A stretch of 20,685 bases of DNA, taken from the IMG/VR virus record IMGVR_UViG_3300005836_000034, positions 1-20,685 of that record; one strand, written 5' to 3'. The notes under the pieces were generated by a model that saw nothing but the letters and a program-made list of their open reading frames with translations, did not search any database and was not told where the DNA came from. The DNA comes from a virus. A program made the position numbers and the translations under genes. Numbering within the stretch: position 1 is the stretch's first letter; each line of letters begins with the position of its first letter. Of the stretch, positions 13,913 to 20,649 are shown one piece after another.

Positions 13913-14421
13913 TCCGGTTTCGTCCAAGGGAAGGAATCGGCGTCGGAGCCTGGGCGCCACACACCCTCACGCCATAGACAATACCGATTCATCCAGAGGG
14001 ATTCGCCTAGGTGATCCGCCCCTATTCCTGCGACGTCCGCTGCGCCGTAGACCTCCTCGTCTGTTTCGATAATGCACAGAGAGACGGCCTCCGGGTACTC
14101 GCTTTCCTCCATCGCTCGCAGCGCTTTGGCGTACCCAGCGACCCTATCGATCTGAAGTGGTGTCAGGCGCCCGAGCGCCACTCGGGCCAGGTGGAGGCTC
14201 AGTTCCGCTTCGTCGTGACAATCGCAACAAAGCACATGTAGGAGGTCGTCCGTGTAATCCCACGGCTCGCGACCCCTGATATAGCACCCGTGGTGAACGT
14301 GAAGGGTCTTCGTGGTTGAGCCACAGGAGGAGCATCGCCAACTCGCGGCGTTGAGGCGCTCCAACCTGCGCTTTTGCCATCTTGGGTCTTTGAGTTTCTC
14401 GGCGTAACTTTGCCTGCTCAT
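13909..14421 (-). CDS. HNH-type endonuclease-like protein
   Basis: 170 residues. It has C30-S-S-C33, then LHVHHGCY with H41, H43 and H44, and LCCDCHDE with C65-C68 and H69. This is a zinc-stabilised beta-beta-alpha HNH fold preceded by the usual basic start (YAEKLKDPRWQKRRLERLNA). The long C-terminal part (about 75-170) has no recognised domain. Such proteins can be packaging-associated nucleases or nicking enzymes; its place just upstream of the replication initiator, not beside terminase, leaves the role open. ATG at 14421 has GGAG with 5-nt spacing. The stop overlaps the initiator start. Confidence 0.7.
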   Translation of the reverse strand: MSRQSYAEKLKDPRWQKRRLERLNAASWRCSSCGSTTKTLHVHHGCYIRGREPWDYTDDLLHVLCCDCHDEAELSLHLARVALGRLTPLQIDRVAGYAKALRAMEESEYPEAVSLCIIETDEEVYGAADVAGIGADHLGESLWMNRYCLWREGVWRPGSDADSFPWTKPE

Positions 14422-14475
14422 GCCAGCTCCGCGCAGTCTTCACCCCGCCCGGTTTTTGCCGGTGGCCCGAGTCGT

Positions 14476-14566
14476 TGTTCAGGCGACCGAGGCCGACTGA
14501 ACCGAACAGGGTGAAGCTGGGAACCTATCCAGTGGAGCATCGAGCCAAACCTCAGTCGCCTGAACA
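14476..14566. repeat. 17-bp inverted repeat in the largest intergenic gap
   Basis: Arms TGTTCAGGCGACCGAGG (14476-14492) and CCTCAGTCGCCTGAACA (14550-14566) are complementary at 16 of 17 positions, with a 57-nt loop. They lie in the 176-nt gap 14422-14597 between the HNH gene and the upstream gene. The arms could form a long RNA stem or bind a dimeric protein twice. A 49-codon reading frame (14418-14567) covers it but lacks a ribosome binding site. Nothing else is recognised in the gap. Confidence 0.75.
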
Positions 14567-14597
14567 TGGGGAGGATACGCCAGGACGGCTGGCCCGT

Positions 14598-14984
14598 CTA
14601 CTCTTGAAGTGGGAGCGATCGCTGCCTTTCTTCTTCGTTCATAGGCCGCGAGAAGATCTCCTCCGCGGTGTCCATTCGGATGTGGAAGATGCGTTTGCCG
14701 TTCCAGTCCTCGCGCTCTTCCACCTCGACCTCGCGGTATTCCCATCCCTGGTTGACGTAGGTGGCGAGCTCACCGACGCGGGCCTCGTGGGTCTTGATGA
14801 TCCCGTTGTGCGCCTTGGTCGCCTCTTCCTTGGCGTCCTGGGCGTGCTCGAGCCGTCCCTGTTCGCCGGCGAGCTCGATAGCGTAGGCATTGCGCTCGTC
14901 GGGCTTGAGCGTCACCTGAAGCTGTTTCGTGAACGTGCGGACGGGGCGCTCGGCCTCCGCCGTCGATGAACCCTTTCGTGCCAT
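14598..14984 (-). CDS. Conserved-type phage protein of unknown function
   Basis: 128 residues. The N-terminus is basic and S/T/E-rich (MARKGSSTAEAERPVRTFTK), followed by a helical, probably coiled-coil stretch (YAIELAGEQGRLEHAQDAKE) and a C-terminal beta/acidic part with WEYREVEVEEREDWNGKRI and the end motif DTAEEIFSRPMNEEERQ, similar to endings of several small phage proteins (T/D-G-E-x-x-x-R-x-M-x-x-E-E-R). ATG at 14984 is chosen because GGAGG lies four bases upstream; the longer frame upstream overlaps a hairpin. Function cannot be assigned. Confidence 0.7.
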   Translation of the reverse strand: MARKGSSTAEAERPVRTFTKQLQVTLKPDERNAYAIELAGEQGRLEHAQDAKEEATKAHNGIIKTHEARVGELATYVNQGWEYREVEVEEREDWNGKRIFHIRMDTAEEIFSRPMNEEERQRSLPLQE

Positions 14985-15154
14985 CAGACCTCCATGCGGT
15001 TGTTCCGCTTTTTCGACCTCAGTTGAGGGGAAGAAACAGGAAGTGAAACCCTGCCGGGGCTCGTCTCGCACCTGGGCCGGTCACCAGACGAGCCCCGTCC
15101 AGGCCCGACGCTACTAGTCGCCGGGAGGCTCACCATGAGCCCGATGCTGTTCAT
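14984..15154 (-). CDS. Possible small protein, 56 residues
   Basis: Reading frame MNSIGLMVSLPATSSVGPGR onward, rich in S, P and R. Its ATG at 15154 overlaps the stop of the HTH gene (ATGA) and its TGA overlaps the next start (TGATG), the same coupling used elsewhere in this operon. Against it: no similarity recognised, low-complexity composition, and an 11-bp perfect hairpin inside. It may be a true small gene or an untranslated leader. Confidence 0.3.
   Translation of the reverse strand: MNSIGLMVSLPATSSVGPGRGSSGDRPRCETSPGRVSLPVSSPQLRSKKRNNRMEV
15056..15096. other. 11-bp perfect hairpin between early genes
   Basis: GGGGCTCGTCT (15056-15066) and AGACGAGCCCC (15086-15096) pair perfectly around a 19-nt loop. 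No T-run follows on either strand, so it is not a classic intrinsic terminator; attenuation, RNA processing or mRNA stabilisation between operon segments are alternatives. Confidence 0.6.
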
Positions 15155-15315
15155 GCGCGGGCCCACCACTTGAGGTCGGACTCGTCGGCCTTGTATTTGC
15201 GGATGATCTGCTGTACTTGATCGGTCGTGAGCGCGTACTTCCTGGCGAGACCGACGAACGATAGGCCATAGATGAACTCGCGGAATATGCGGCGGCGGGT
15301 CCAGCGGGGGGTCAT
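15151..15315 (-). CDS. Small helix-turn-helix protein, 54 residues
   Basis: Reads MTPRWTRRRIFREFIYGLSF, then VGLARKYALTTDQVQQIIRK, ending KWWARA. The basic N-terminus plus the pattern FVGLARKY-ALTTDQVQQIIRKY is a single helix-turn-helix of the kind that recognises DNA; the second helix would be TDQVQQIIRKY. ATG at 15315 overlaps the upstream stop as ATGA. Candidate small regulator of the phage; its target is unknown, though the nearby inverted repeat at 14476-14566 is a possible site. Confidence 0.6.
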   Translation of the reverse strand: MTPRWTRRRIFREFIYGLSFVGLARKYALTTDQVQQIIRKYKADESDLKWWARA

Positions 15316-15611
15316 GGCATCTCCGTCCCCTCGACTTCGTAGGTGCCGCCGCGATCCGGTTTGGGGCCGTATTGTGTGATCGTCGTTTCGGCCACACGCA
15401 CGATTTTTTCAAAGGCAGCGAGCACGGCGTCCAGTTCAAGGCGCACGGTTATCGCATCGTCGATCGCCTTGTCGTGCGATGCCACCACCCTGTCGTACTC
15501 GCCCAGGACGGCGGCGAATGCAGCTTTCTCTTGAGCGTATGTGAACGCTGCGGAATGGCTATCCACGAGCGCCCGCACCAACCTCTCGAAACGCTCGCGC
15601 TCCGTTGTCAT
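15312..15611 (-). CDS. Small helical protein of unknown function
   Basis: 99 residues, almost wholly helical by appearance (RFERLVRALVDSHSAAFTYA, FAAVLGEYDRVVASHDKAID, LDAVLAAFEKIVRVAETTIT), with a short polar tail. No motif recognised. ATG at 15611 overlaps the upstream stop (ATGA) and its own stop overlaps the HTH gene start, so it belongs to the same coupled string of small early genes. Confidence 0.65.
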   Translation of the reverse strand: MTTERERFERLVRALVDSHSAAFTYAQEKAAFAAVLGEYDRVVASHDKAIDDAITVRLELDAVLAAFEKIVRVAETTITQYGPKPDRGGTYEVEGTEMP

Positions 15612-15880
15612 TTGTACGCCTCGATCTGATAGTCGCCTTCGTTGTTGCCAGTATCGCCCACGGCGTTGCCAACACGGATGCCGACGAGCAAGTCGAAGTT
15701 ACCTAACCGGCACTCACGGTTTTCAACGATGTCGCGGATGACACTTTGCTTGACCTTGAATCTGTGAGCGGTAAGGCGAACAGTTGGGTACTGTGTGCCG
15801 CGCCCGGAGTTTTCCGCACGGCGGATGAAACGATCCACGTAAGCCCATACGCGCTCAGGAAACTCGCGCTCGCTGCTCAT
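15608..15880 (-). CDS. Small protein, possible DNA-binding fold, unknown function
   Basis: 90 residues beginning MSSEREFPERVWAYVDRFIR, then TVRLTAHRFKVKQSVIRDIV, which could be a helix-turn-helix-like segment, and a C-terminal part LGNFDLLVGIRVGNAVGD. Start ATG at 15880 is chosen for its ATGA overlap with the upstream stop; the frame is open further upstream but that part matches antisense composition. Function not assigned. Confidence 0.65.
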   Translation of the reverse strand: MSSEREFPERVWAYVDRFIRRAENSGRGTQYPTVRLTAHRFKVKQSVIRDIVENRECRLGNFDLLVGIRVGNAVGDTGNNEGDYQIEAYK

Positions 15881-16761
15881 GGGCGGGCCTTCCCCGCTTC
15901 GATGATGCGGCGGGCATACTCGATGTAACGCTCGCGTTCTGACGTAGTAAACCAGTGCCATTTCTTTCCTGGGGAGTGAATCTCTGCCTGTGCCTTCCCC
16001 GCAGCTTCCAAGTCCACCGGCCGCTCGGCGCGGGATTTGAGGGCGTCTCGTTCACCCATGAGCCGCTCGAAGCTCTGCTGCTGTAACTCAGCATTGTTAA
16101 CAAGACGAGTAACCGTCTCGTCCCGATCCTTGATCGCATCGGCAAGGTTGTCGGCCAGATGCTTCTCCGCATCAAGCTCCGCCCTGCACGCGGCGAGGTC
16201 GGATTCGGCTTGCTTCGTACGGCGCTCGTATTCGTTGCGCTCGCGTCGAGCGTGGTGAAGGTTGCCGATCTGTTGTTCCAAGTCCTCACGGCAACCGCGC
16301 AGTTTGCGATCGCTGTCAGCGCAGCGCCCCTCAGAGATTTTGACGACGACTCGCTCCATGGCATCAATCAATGCCTGCGGTTTTGTCCCGACGGCCTGAT
16401 GCCATTCGGCTGCGGCGGTCCAGAACTCACCCGACTCTGTTGCGCTCAACCCGCCCTTGGGGTGATCCTCGCCAGGTAGCCCCCCGCCATCCGGCCCGTC
16501 TGACGCGGGCACACCAACGTGCTTGCATTCGTGCTTGTAGTGCGACGGTCGTTCTTGGCAGCCACAGTGCTCGTACGCAACGGCAAGGGGCGACGGCGGC
16601 GAGGGGCGTAAGCGCGACTGATTCTCGTGCAACTGCTCGACCTCATTCATCCCCGCGACGATCTCGGAGGCGACGGCTGGCGTCCTTGCTTGGCCCATCT
16701 CTACGTTGTCGGCATAAAGCACTCGCGCGTCGTGCCAGCCACAGCCCCACCGCGCGCTCAT
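15877..16761 (-). CDS. Coiled-coil protein of unknown function
   Basis: 294 residues. The N-terminal part (1-120) holds several Cys and His (EHCGCQERPSHYKHECKH at about 64-81), a possible metal site. From about 145 to 250 it is a long coiled coil (REDLEQQIGNLHHARRERNE, SDLAACRAELDAEKHLADNL, ETVTRLVNNAELQQQSFERL). The C-terminus has KKWHWFTTSERERYIEYARR. The start ATG at 16761 overlaps the upstream stop (ATGA); the longer frame is antisense to the neighbour. Composition is slightly less GC-rich than the structural genes. No family recognised. Confidence 0.65.
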   Translation of the reverse strand: MSARWGCGWHDARVLYADNVEMGQARTPAVASEIVAGMNEVEQLHENQSRLRPSPPSPLAVAYEHCGCQERPSHYKHECKHVGVPASDGPDGGGLPGEDHPKGGLSATESGEFWTAAAEWHQAVGTKPQALIDAMERVVVKISEGRCADSDRKLRGCREDLEQQIGNLHHARRERNEYERRTKQAESDLAACRAELDAEKHLADNLADAIKDRDETVTRLVNNAELQQQSFERLMGERDALKSRAERPVDLEAAGKAQAEIHSPGKKWHWFTTSERERYIEYARRIIEAGKARP

Positions 16762-16979
16762 CGACGCACCTTCGTGTAGAGGTCGAGTGCGAGCGCCGGG
16801 TAATTTTCCTGACACGCATCCGCGTAAGCCTTGAGCGCCGGGATAGCGAACGGATCGTGCGTAATGTCGAGCACGAAGTAGTCGCAATCGGCGTGCTTCG
16901 CCCCAGGGACGCTCGACCCGTCCGTTCGACTGATATTGAACTTGTGATATAGGCCACGCAGCCTCTTGTCGGTCTTCAT
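16758..16979 (-). CDS. Conserved-type small phage protein (HDPFA motif), unknown function
   Basis: 73 residues: MKTDKRLRGLYHKFNISRTD, then GAKHADCDYFVLDITHDPFA and LKAYADACQENYPALALDLY. The pattern of a Y-x-K-F-x-[IV]-x-R-x-D-G start, YFVLD-[IL]-x-x-D-P-x-A and AYAxAC is seen in a family of small phage proteins of unknown function. ATG at 16979 has GGAGG eight bases upstream; a GTG five codons earlier would place the Shine-Dalgarno inside the gene, so ATG is preferred. Confidence 0.75.
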   Translation of the reverse strand: MKTDKRLRGLYHKFNISRTDGSSVPGAKHADCDYFVLDITHDPFAIPALKAYADACQENYPALALDLYTKVRR

Positions 16980-17001
16980 GCGCCCACCCTCCACCGCGCG
17001 C

Positions 17002-17253
17002 TCATTTCGCCACCAGGCGGGCGAGGATAGCGTCGGCTGTCACTTCGTACAGGTAGGCATCTCGGTGCCGTGGCTCATGCGTCCAGTCGGCGTCGGCTTG
17101 GCTGATGATGCTGATCCACTCCTGCCGAGTCGGCAGCGTGAGCGACTCGATTGATTTGACGGCGTGAGTTACCGCCCACGCTACCGGGTTGTTGTCGCCA
17201 ACGTGCTCGTCGATAGCTTCTTGTACGCGCTCCGCGTCGATCAGCCGGGTCAT
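17002..17253 (-). CDS. Small protein of unknown function
   Basis: 83 residues: MTRLIDAERVQEAIDEHVGD, AWAVTHAVKSIESLTLPTRQ, ending YLYEVTADAILARLVAK. Helical by appearance, no motif recognised. ATG at 17253 overlaps the upstream stop as ATGA. A 22-nt gap follows with the ribosome binding site of the next gene. Confidence 0.65.
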   Translation of the reverse strand: MTRLIDAERVQEAIDEHVGDNNPVAWAVTHAVKSIESLTLPTRQEWISIISQADADWTHEPRHRDAYLYEVTADAILARLVAK

Positions 17254-17444
17254 TTCGGCTCCTTGAGCGGCTTGCGCTTCTTGAGCCCGCGCCCGCGCTC
17301 CTCTCCGACGGTCAGGCCGAACTCCATCGCCTCGCGGTACATCTGGCGATAGCGTTGCGAGGCGTCGGGCAAGATCCGATGCGCCTCGACTTCCATGCCC
17401 AGAGTGAACGCACGACGGATCAAGTTAAGGTCGCGGAGGTTCAT
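17250..17444 (-). CDS. Small basic protein of unknown function
   Basis: 64 residues, helical with a strongly basic C-terminus (ERGRGLKKRKPLKEPK). The middle reads EAHRILPDASQRYRQMYREA. No family recognised. ATG at 17444 overlaps the upstream stop (ATGA) and its stop overlaps the next start. Confidence 0.6.
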   Translation of the reverse strand: MNLRDLNLIRRAFTLGMEVEAHRILPDASQRYRQMYREAMEFGLTVGEERGRGLKKRKPLKEPK

Positions 17445-17722
17445 ACCGGCTCCGTGGTCGTCTTGTAGTGCGGCCTCCGCGCGGGCTGCGACTCCTGGCA
17501 GGGGCCGACGTAATCACACCCCGGCGTGTCGGGCGCCAACGTCTTAGGTTTCGCTGGCCGCTCCCAGCACCACTCGAAGAACACGATCCCGAGGCAGACC
17601 TGCCAAGCATCGGGCTGAGATGGCGGTGGCGGTGCTCGCCTCACCGATCCGGCCAACACGACGACGGCCAGCACGACGACGGCGAGCTTCTCGTAGAGGC
17701 GGAAGGGGTAGGTGCGGGTCAT
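17441..17722 (-). CDS. Small membrane-anchored protein (leader paralogue 2)
   Basis: 93 residues. Starts MTRTYPFRLYEKLAVVVLAV then VVLAGS, a basic N-terminus and one hydrophobic segment (about 13-27), then P-rich spacer (APPPPSQP), a second hydrophobic patch with Cys (VCLGIVFFEWCWE) and a polar tail with C69 and C75. The first 12 residues nearly match those of the upstream gene, sharing PFRLYEK. Start ATG at 17722 overlaps the upstream stop (ATGA). Likely an inner-membrane or exported small protein; no lipobox is seen. Confidence 0.6.
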   Translation of the reverse strand: MTRTYPFRLYEKLAVVVLAVVVLAGSVRRAPPPPSQPDAWQVCLGIVFFEWCWERPAKPKTLAPDTPGCDYVGPCQESQPARRPHYKTTTEPV

Positions 17723-18047
17723 GGCTTGTCCTCCACGATCCATTCTCCGCTGGTCGTGCGGGACAGAGCGCGCGCGATTTCTGCTACGCAGGTCTTCCAC
17801 CGTCGCTTGTCCGCTGCCTGAAAGCTGATGAAATGAGCTTCGCCGGTACATTCGTTGTAGTTGGCCCCGCAGTATGGGCACACCCCATGAGGGCACGGCG
17901 GGACGGTGGCGACGTAGAACGTCGAGGCCGTACCAGGAGCTTCCGCCGTAAACGCGCTCGGAACCGTAACGTTGTCGTCGCCTGCGAACGCGAGTCCCAC
18001 GGCCAACAGCACCGACACGGCTACCTTCTCGTAGAGGCGGAAGGGGT
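17687..18047. repeat. 23-bp direct repeat: shared 5' coding leader of two tandem genes
   Basis: Identical 23-bp stretches at 17687-17709 and 18025-18047, both coding PFRLYEK near the start of adjacent genes, 338 bp apart. Similarity continues imperfectly into the hydrophobic segment, while the rest of the two genes is unrelated, pointing to duplication followed by divergence or replacement of the 3' parts. Confidence 0.75.
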
Positions 18048-18060
18048 GGATTCGCTTCAT
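17719..18060 (-). CDS. Small exported Cys-rich protein (leader paralogue 1)
   Basis: 113 residues. The N-terminus MKRIHPFRLYEKVAVSVLLA then VGLAFAG looks like a signal peptide with a possible cleavage after AFA (about residue 26). The mature part has CPHGVCPYCG (C56, C61, C64), C71 and C91, enough for a zinc site or disulphides, and ends SGEWIVEDKP. ATG at 18060 overlaps the upstream stop. It shares its leader with the next gene although the rest differs. Function unknown. Confidence 0.6.
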   Translation of the reverse strand: MKRIHPFRLYEKVAVSVLLAVGLAFAGDDNVTVPSAFTAEAPGTASTFYVATVPPCPHGVCPYCGANYNECTGEAHFISFQAADKRRWKTCVAEIARALSRTTSGEWIVEDKP

Positions 18061-18212
18061 GGCTTCACCTCGCACCGATGCCTCGACCCGTCGCGGTTGT
18101 AGACCTCGAAGTACGGCTCGCACGCATCGCCGTTCGCGTCGATGGAGACTTCCCGCGCCACGACAGGCTGCAAGCACACGCGGCATACGGGAGGCTTCGT
18201 GGAGGAGGTCAC
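18057..18212 (-). CDS. Small CxxC protein, 51 residues, unknown function
   Basis: Reads MTSSTKPPVCRVCLQPVVAR, then DANGDACEPYFEVYNRDGSR, ending CEVKP. C10-R-V-C13 with C31 and C47 could bind zinc. GTG at 18212 overlaps the stop of the Gp3-like gene (GTGA) and its own stop overlaps the next ATG, so it fits the coupled operon even though it is short. Confidence 0.6.
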   Translation of the reverse strand: MTSSTKPPVCRVCLQPVVAREVSIDANGDACEPYFEVYNRDGSRHRCEVKP

Positions 18213-19240
18213 AGCAGCCGCCCGTCCGCCGGCACGTTCCCGGTGCGGTCCATATGCTCGCGTTCGGTGTCGGTCAGGGGCGGAAACGGCGCATCGTCGG
18301 GAACGTCCACGTCGCTCGTCAGCGCCTCGACGAGCGGGTCCGGCCCGGCCGGCGGCATCGGCTCGCTCTCGACTTGCTCGGGGTGGAACTCATCGACGAC
18401 CTCGCCGACCTCGGCATCGTCCTCGTTCTCGCCGGGAGCCTTGAGCAGGAGCCGGTATTGCTCGTCGGCTTTCCGAAGGTCTGAGATGTGCGCGACCTCG
18501 TACCGCTTCTGTTCGAGCGACCGCACCTGGATCTCGTGGAGGTCTTTGCCGCGCAGCTCGGCGTGGACCACGTAGACCGTCGTCGGCTTCCCGTCCGGCG
18601 CGACTTGCATCGGCCGAACGACGAGGCAGAGCGGCAACCCGCGCAGCACGCCGCCCGTCAGCTGCTTGATGTGCAGGATCGACCCATAGAGCTGCTCGCC
18701 GCTGATCCGCGAGGTCGTGCGGAACTTGTAGACGCCACCCCAACGGCCGGAGCGCGTGGCGATGACGCAGTTCAGGGTTGAATGCAGCTTGAAACGCGGC
18801 ACACCCTTGCCGTCTTTGAGGTCGGCGTACTCCGGCTTCCACTCGACTTCCTCGGGAGCCTTCAACACCTCGCCGCTCTTGAGGTCGATGTACTTCGTGA
18901 GCGTCACGCCGTCCGACTTCGCCGCGATCCGCTTCCCCGCGTAACAGACCCACGCGGATTGAAGGATGTCCTCGATCTCGTTCCCAAGGAAGAAGACCGG
19001 GATCTGTCGCAGCTTGCCGTCGTGGCTCCCGTTGTCCGCGAGCAGTTCGGTCATGAGCTCGTCGTCGTTGACGAGGTCGCCTTCCTTCGTGCGCTGCAAC
19101 GTCGTGATGAGGAAGTGATCGAGCTTCTCCGGCGCGCGCCACGGTCCCGAAGACGACTGGCGCACGGTGTCGGATTTCCGCCCGATCTTGATTTTCCCAA
19201 GCTCGCAGATGCGAGGCTTGAACAGGTGTTCGAGTCCCAT
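18209..19240 (-). CDS. Gp3-like (recombination directionality factor-like) protein
   Basis: 343 residues. The N-terminus KPRICELGKIKIGRKSD, PEKLDHFLITTLQR and QIPVFFLGNEIEDILQ, then KRIAAKSDGVTL, match my recollection of the Gp3-like family, named after the phiC31 integrase directionality factor. The middle (LNCVIATRSGRWGGVYKFRT) is beta-rich. The C-terminal 70 residues are acidic and P-rich (NEDDAEVGEVVDEFHPEQVE), like an SSB tail. It directly follows the RecE-like exonuclease, the place normally taken by a RecT-type annealing protein, and no integrase is in view. ATG at 19240 has AAGGA and GGAGG upstream. Family call moderate; the role here could be ssDNA handling, not excision control. Confidence 0.6.
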   Translation of the reverse strand: MGLEHLFKPRICELGKIKIGRKSDTVRQSSSGPWRAPEKLDHFLITTLQRTKEGDLVNDDELMTELLADNGSHDGKLRQIPVFFLGNEIEDILQSAWVCYAGKRIAAKSDGVTLTKYIDLKSGEVLKAPEEVEWKPEYADLKDGKGVPRFKLHSTLNCVIATRSGRWGGVYKFRTTSRISGEQLYGSILHIKQLTGGVLRGLPLCLVVRPMQVAPDGKPTTVYVVHAELRGKDLHEIQVRSLEQKRYEVAHISDLRKADEQYRLLLKAPGENEDDAEVGEVVDEFHPEQVESEPMPPAGPDPLVEALTSDVDVPDDAPFPPLTDTEREHMDRTGNVPADGRLL

Positions 19241-19244
19241 TTCC

Positions 19245-20066
19245 TTAAACCTCCACGGCCTGCGCGAACTTCGGCAGGTCGAGGTACTGAACGTGGTTGG
19301 GGTATCCGGGCCAGTAGCCCGTCGCCATCGCGTTGCGGTAGGCCGTGAGTGCCGCCGCGTTCTCCTGGCGACCTTGCGCGATCGCTTCGTCGGTCAGCTC
19401 GTACAACGCGATCGCGTGAGGCGGCGCGCTCTCGACGGCGATGAATACCATGCGGCGCTCGGCCTTCCCGAACAACTGCGCCGCCCCGTCCAAGTACCAC
19501 GCCGCCTTATTGTGGTAGCCGTAGTCCCACGCCGCCTTGGCGAAGGCCCACGGCGAGGCATCGCGGCACGTCTTGATGTCGGGGAGCCAAGTGAACTTGT
19601 CCACGACGGCGATGCGATCGGGCCGCGCCTTGCATAGAACGAGATCGTCGGCCCACGCGAGTGTCAGCTCGTTCGCACCCTCGCCGTATAGGAACCGGGA
19701 TGCTTCGGTGTGCGCCTTCACGCGATCCGAGATCGCCTGCGCGGCCTGGTATTCCTCAAGGCGCAGCGGCACGCACTTCGGATGCGAGTCGATCCACGCT
19801 TGCCAGTCCTCGCGGCCGACCTTCGTGCGCCGGTCCACGTCGGGCGGGACCGAGTACCGCTCGGAGAACTTCTCCGGCTCGAGGATCGCGTAGTGCGCGG
19901 CCTCCCCTACCATCAGGGCGGCCGTGTCTTCGCGGGGTTGGGTCATGTAGTGCCGCGCGTGCAGCGGCGACTTGCGAAACGAGCGCAGCAACGACGCCGA
20001 CACGGCATCGAGCGCCAGGTATTCGGCCATCGGCACGCCGCGGTGGAGACCGGGTTCAGGCTTCAT
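19245..20066 (-). CDS. RecE-like (exonuclease VIII, PD-(D/E)xK) nuclease
   Basis: 273 residues. Features of the RecE C-terminal nuclease: SASLLRSFRKSPLHARHY at about 23-40, LMVGEAAHYAIL with H58, ANELTLAW at 131-138 with E133, CKARPDRIAVVDKFTW at 145-160 with D150, LPDIKTC at 161-167 with D163 and K165, and DYGYHNKAAWYLDG at 181-194. It degrades one strand of duplex ends to give ssDNA for annealing recombination. K187 stands where many relatives have Gln. ATG at 20066 overlaps the upstream gene by 11 nt; a later ATG (20030) is the alternative. Confidence 0.85.
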   Translation of the reverse strand: MKPEPGLHRGVPMAEYLALDAVSASLLRSFRKSPLHARHYMTQPREDTAALMVGEAAHYAILEPEKFSERYSVPPDVDRRTKVGREDWQAWIDSHPKCVPLRLEEYQAAQAISDRVKAHTEASRFLYGEGANELTLAWADDLVLCKARPDRIAVVDKFTWLPDIKTCRDASPWAFAKAAWDYGYHNKAAWYLDGAAQLFGKAERRMVFIAVESAPPHAIALYELTDEAIAQGRQENAAALTAYRNAMATGYWPGYPNHVQYLDLPKFAQAVEV

Positions 20067-20349
20067 CGTCCGGTCCACGGCGATGCAACGCGCACGCCTC
20101 GTTATCGTCTCGCTTCGTCGCCGTCTCGGCCGCGTCCATCGCCCACACGGCCATGCGCTTGATGTCCTTCCCGAAAGCGTTGTCGAACGCGCCGACCTGG
20201 CCGCTCGGGAAATCCCGCCCCGCGTAGAGGTCCATGAAGGCGTCGTAGACGGCGCGCGCCGCCGCTTCGCCGGCACACGCTGCGCACGGGAAGGCGTCGG
20301 CTGGGATGCGCCCGAGATGGGCGTCGAGTCCAGGAGTCGGGGAGGACAC
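20056..20349 (-). CDS. Small protein of unknown function
   Basis: 97 residues starting at GTG 20349 (AAGGAG five bases upstream, two bases after the previous stop). It contains C22-A-A-C25 (DAFPCAACAGEAAARAVYDA), a helical middle (FGKDIKRMAVWAMDAAETAT) and an acidic end (RRGPDDEA). The longer frame to 20430 is antisense to the upstream gene and is not favoured. Role unknown; it precedes the exonuclease and overlaps its start. Confidence 0.65.
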   Translation of the reverse strand: MSSPTPGLDAHLGRIPADAFPCAACAGEAAARAVYDAFMDLYAGRDFPSGQVGAFDNAFGKDIKRMAVWAMDAAETATKRDDNEACALHRRGPDDEA

Positions 20350-20351
20350 GG

Positions 20352-20495
20352 CTACTCCTTGACCCGCGCGACTTTGAAGTTGATGACGGTCGCCCGCTGC
20401 ACGCCTGGGACGGCCGTGAGTGCCGCGCACAAGGCGGTCGAGTCGAGGGGCAACGGGAAGACGACTTCGATCTGGTAAACCATCTGCTTGTCCAT
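20352..20495 (-). CDS. Small protein, 47 residues, unknown function
   Basis: Reads MDKQMVYQIEVVFPLPLDST, then LCAALTAVPGVQRATVINFK, ending VARVKE. The beta-alpha-beta pattern fits a small folded domain. ATG at 20495 has AAAGG about eight bases upstream. It is the first gene after the hairpin at 20549-20580 and leads directly into the next gene. Confidence 0.6.
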   Translation of the reverse strand: MDKQMVYQIEVVFPLPLDSTALCAALTAVPGVQRATVINFKVARVKE

Positions 20496-20548
20496 GTGGT
20501 AGCCTTTCTTTGGCACGAATCCACCGCCTACCGGGCGGCGCGGGTTCA

Positions 20549-20580
20549 ACGAAGGGCTCGGGTGACTCCGGGCCCTTCGT
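20549..20580. terminator. Hairpin in the gap before the 47-residue gene
   Basis: ACGAAGGGC (20549-20557) pairs with GCCCTTCGT (20572-20580): 9 bp, with further pairing (CGG/CCG) inside the 14-nt loop. No T-run follows on the minus strand, so it may be a weak or factor-dependent terminator, or an attenuator between the small upstream reading frame and the recombination genes. Confidence 0.4.
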
Positions 20581-20583
20581 GTT

Positions 20584-20649
20584 TCAGCGGCAGCGTTTCG
20601 AGATCGGGTACGCGAACGCGAACGAGAGAATCAGCAAGCACGAAATCAT
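20584..20649 (-). CDS. Tiny hydrophobic peptide with perfect ribosome binding site
   Basis: 21 residues, MISCLLILSFAFAYPISKRC plus R, starting at ATG 20649. AAAGGAGG lies five bases upstream, the closest match to the anti-Shine-Dalgarno in this window. The hydrophobic stretch suggests a small membrane peptide or leader peptide ahead of the hairpin at 20549-20580. The frame is open to the right edge, so it could also be the end of a longer gene. Confidence 0.4.
   Translation of the reverse strand: MISCLLILSFAFAYPISKRCR

Noticed and set aside
13909-14421. HNH protein as a homing endonuclease
   Set aside because: It is embedded in the operon with an ATGA overlap and interrupts no gene; no intron or flanking duplication is seen.
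14418-14567. 49-codon minus-strand frame ending at the HNH gene start (ATGA overlap)
   Set aside because: No ribosome binding site before its ATG, codon use unlike neighbours, and it coincides with the inverted repeat; more likely untranslated.
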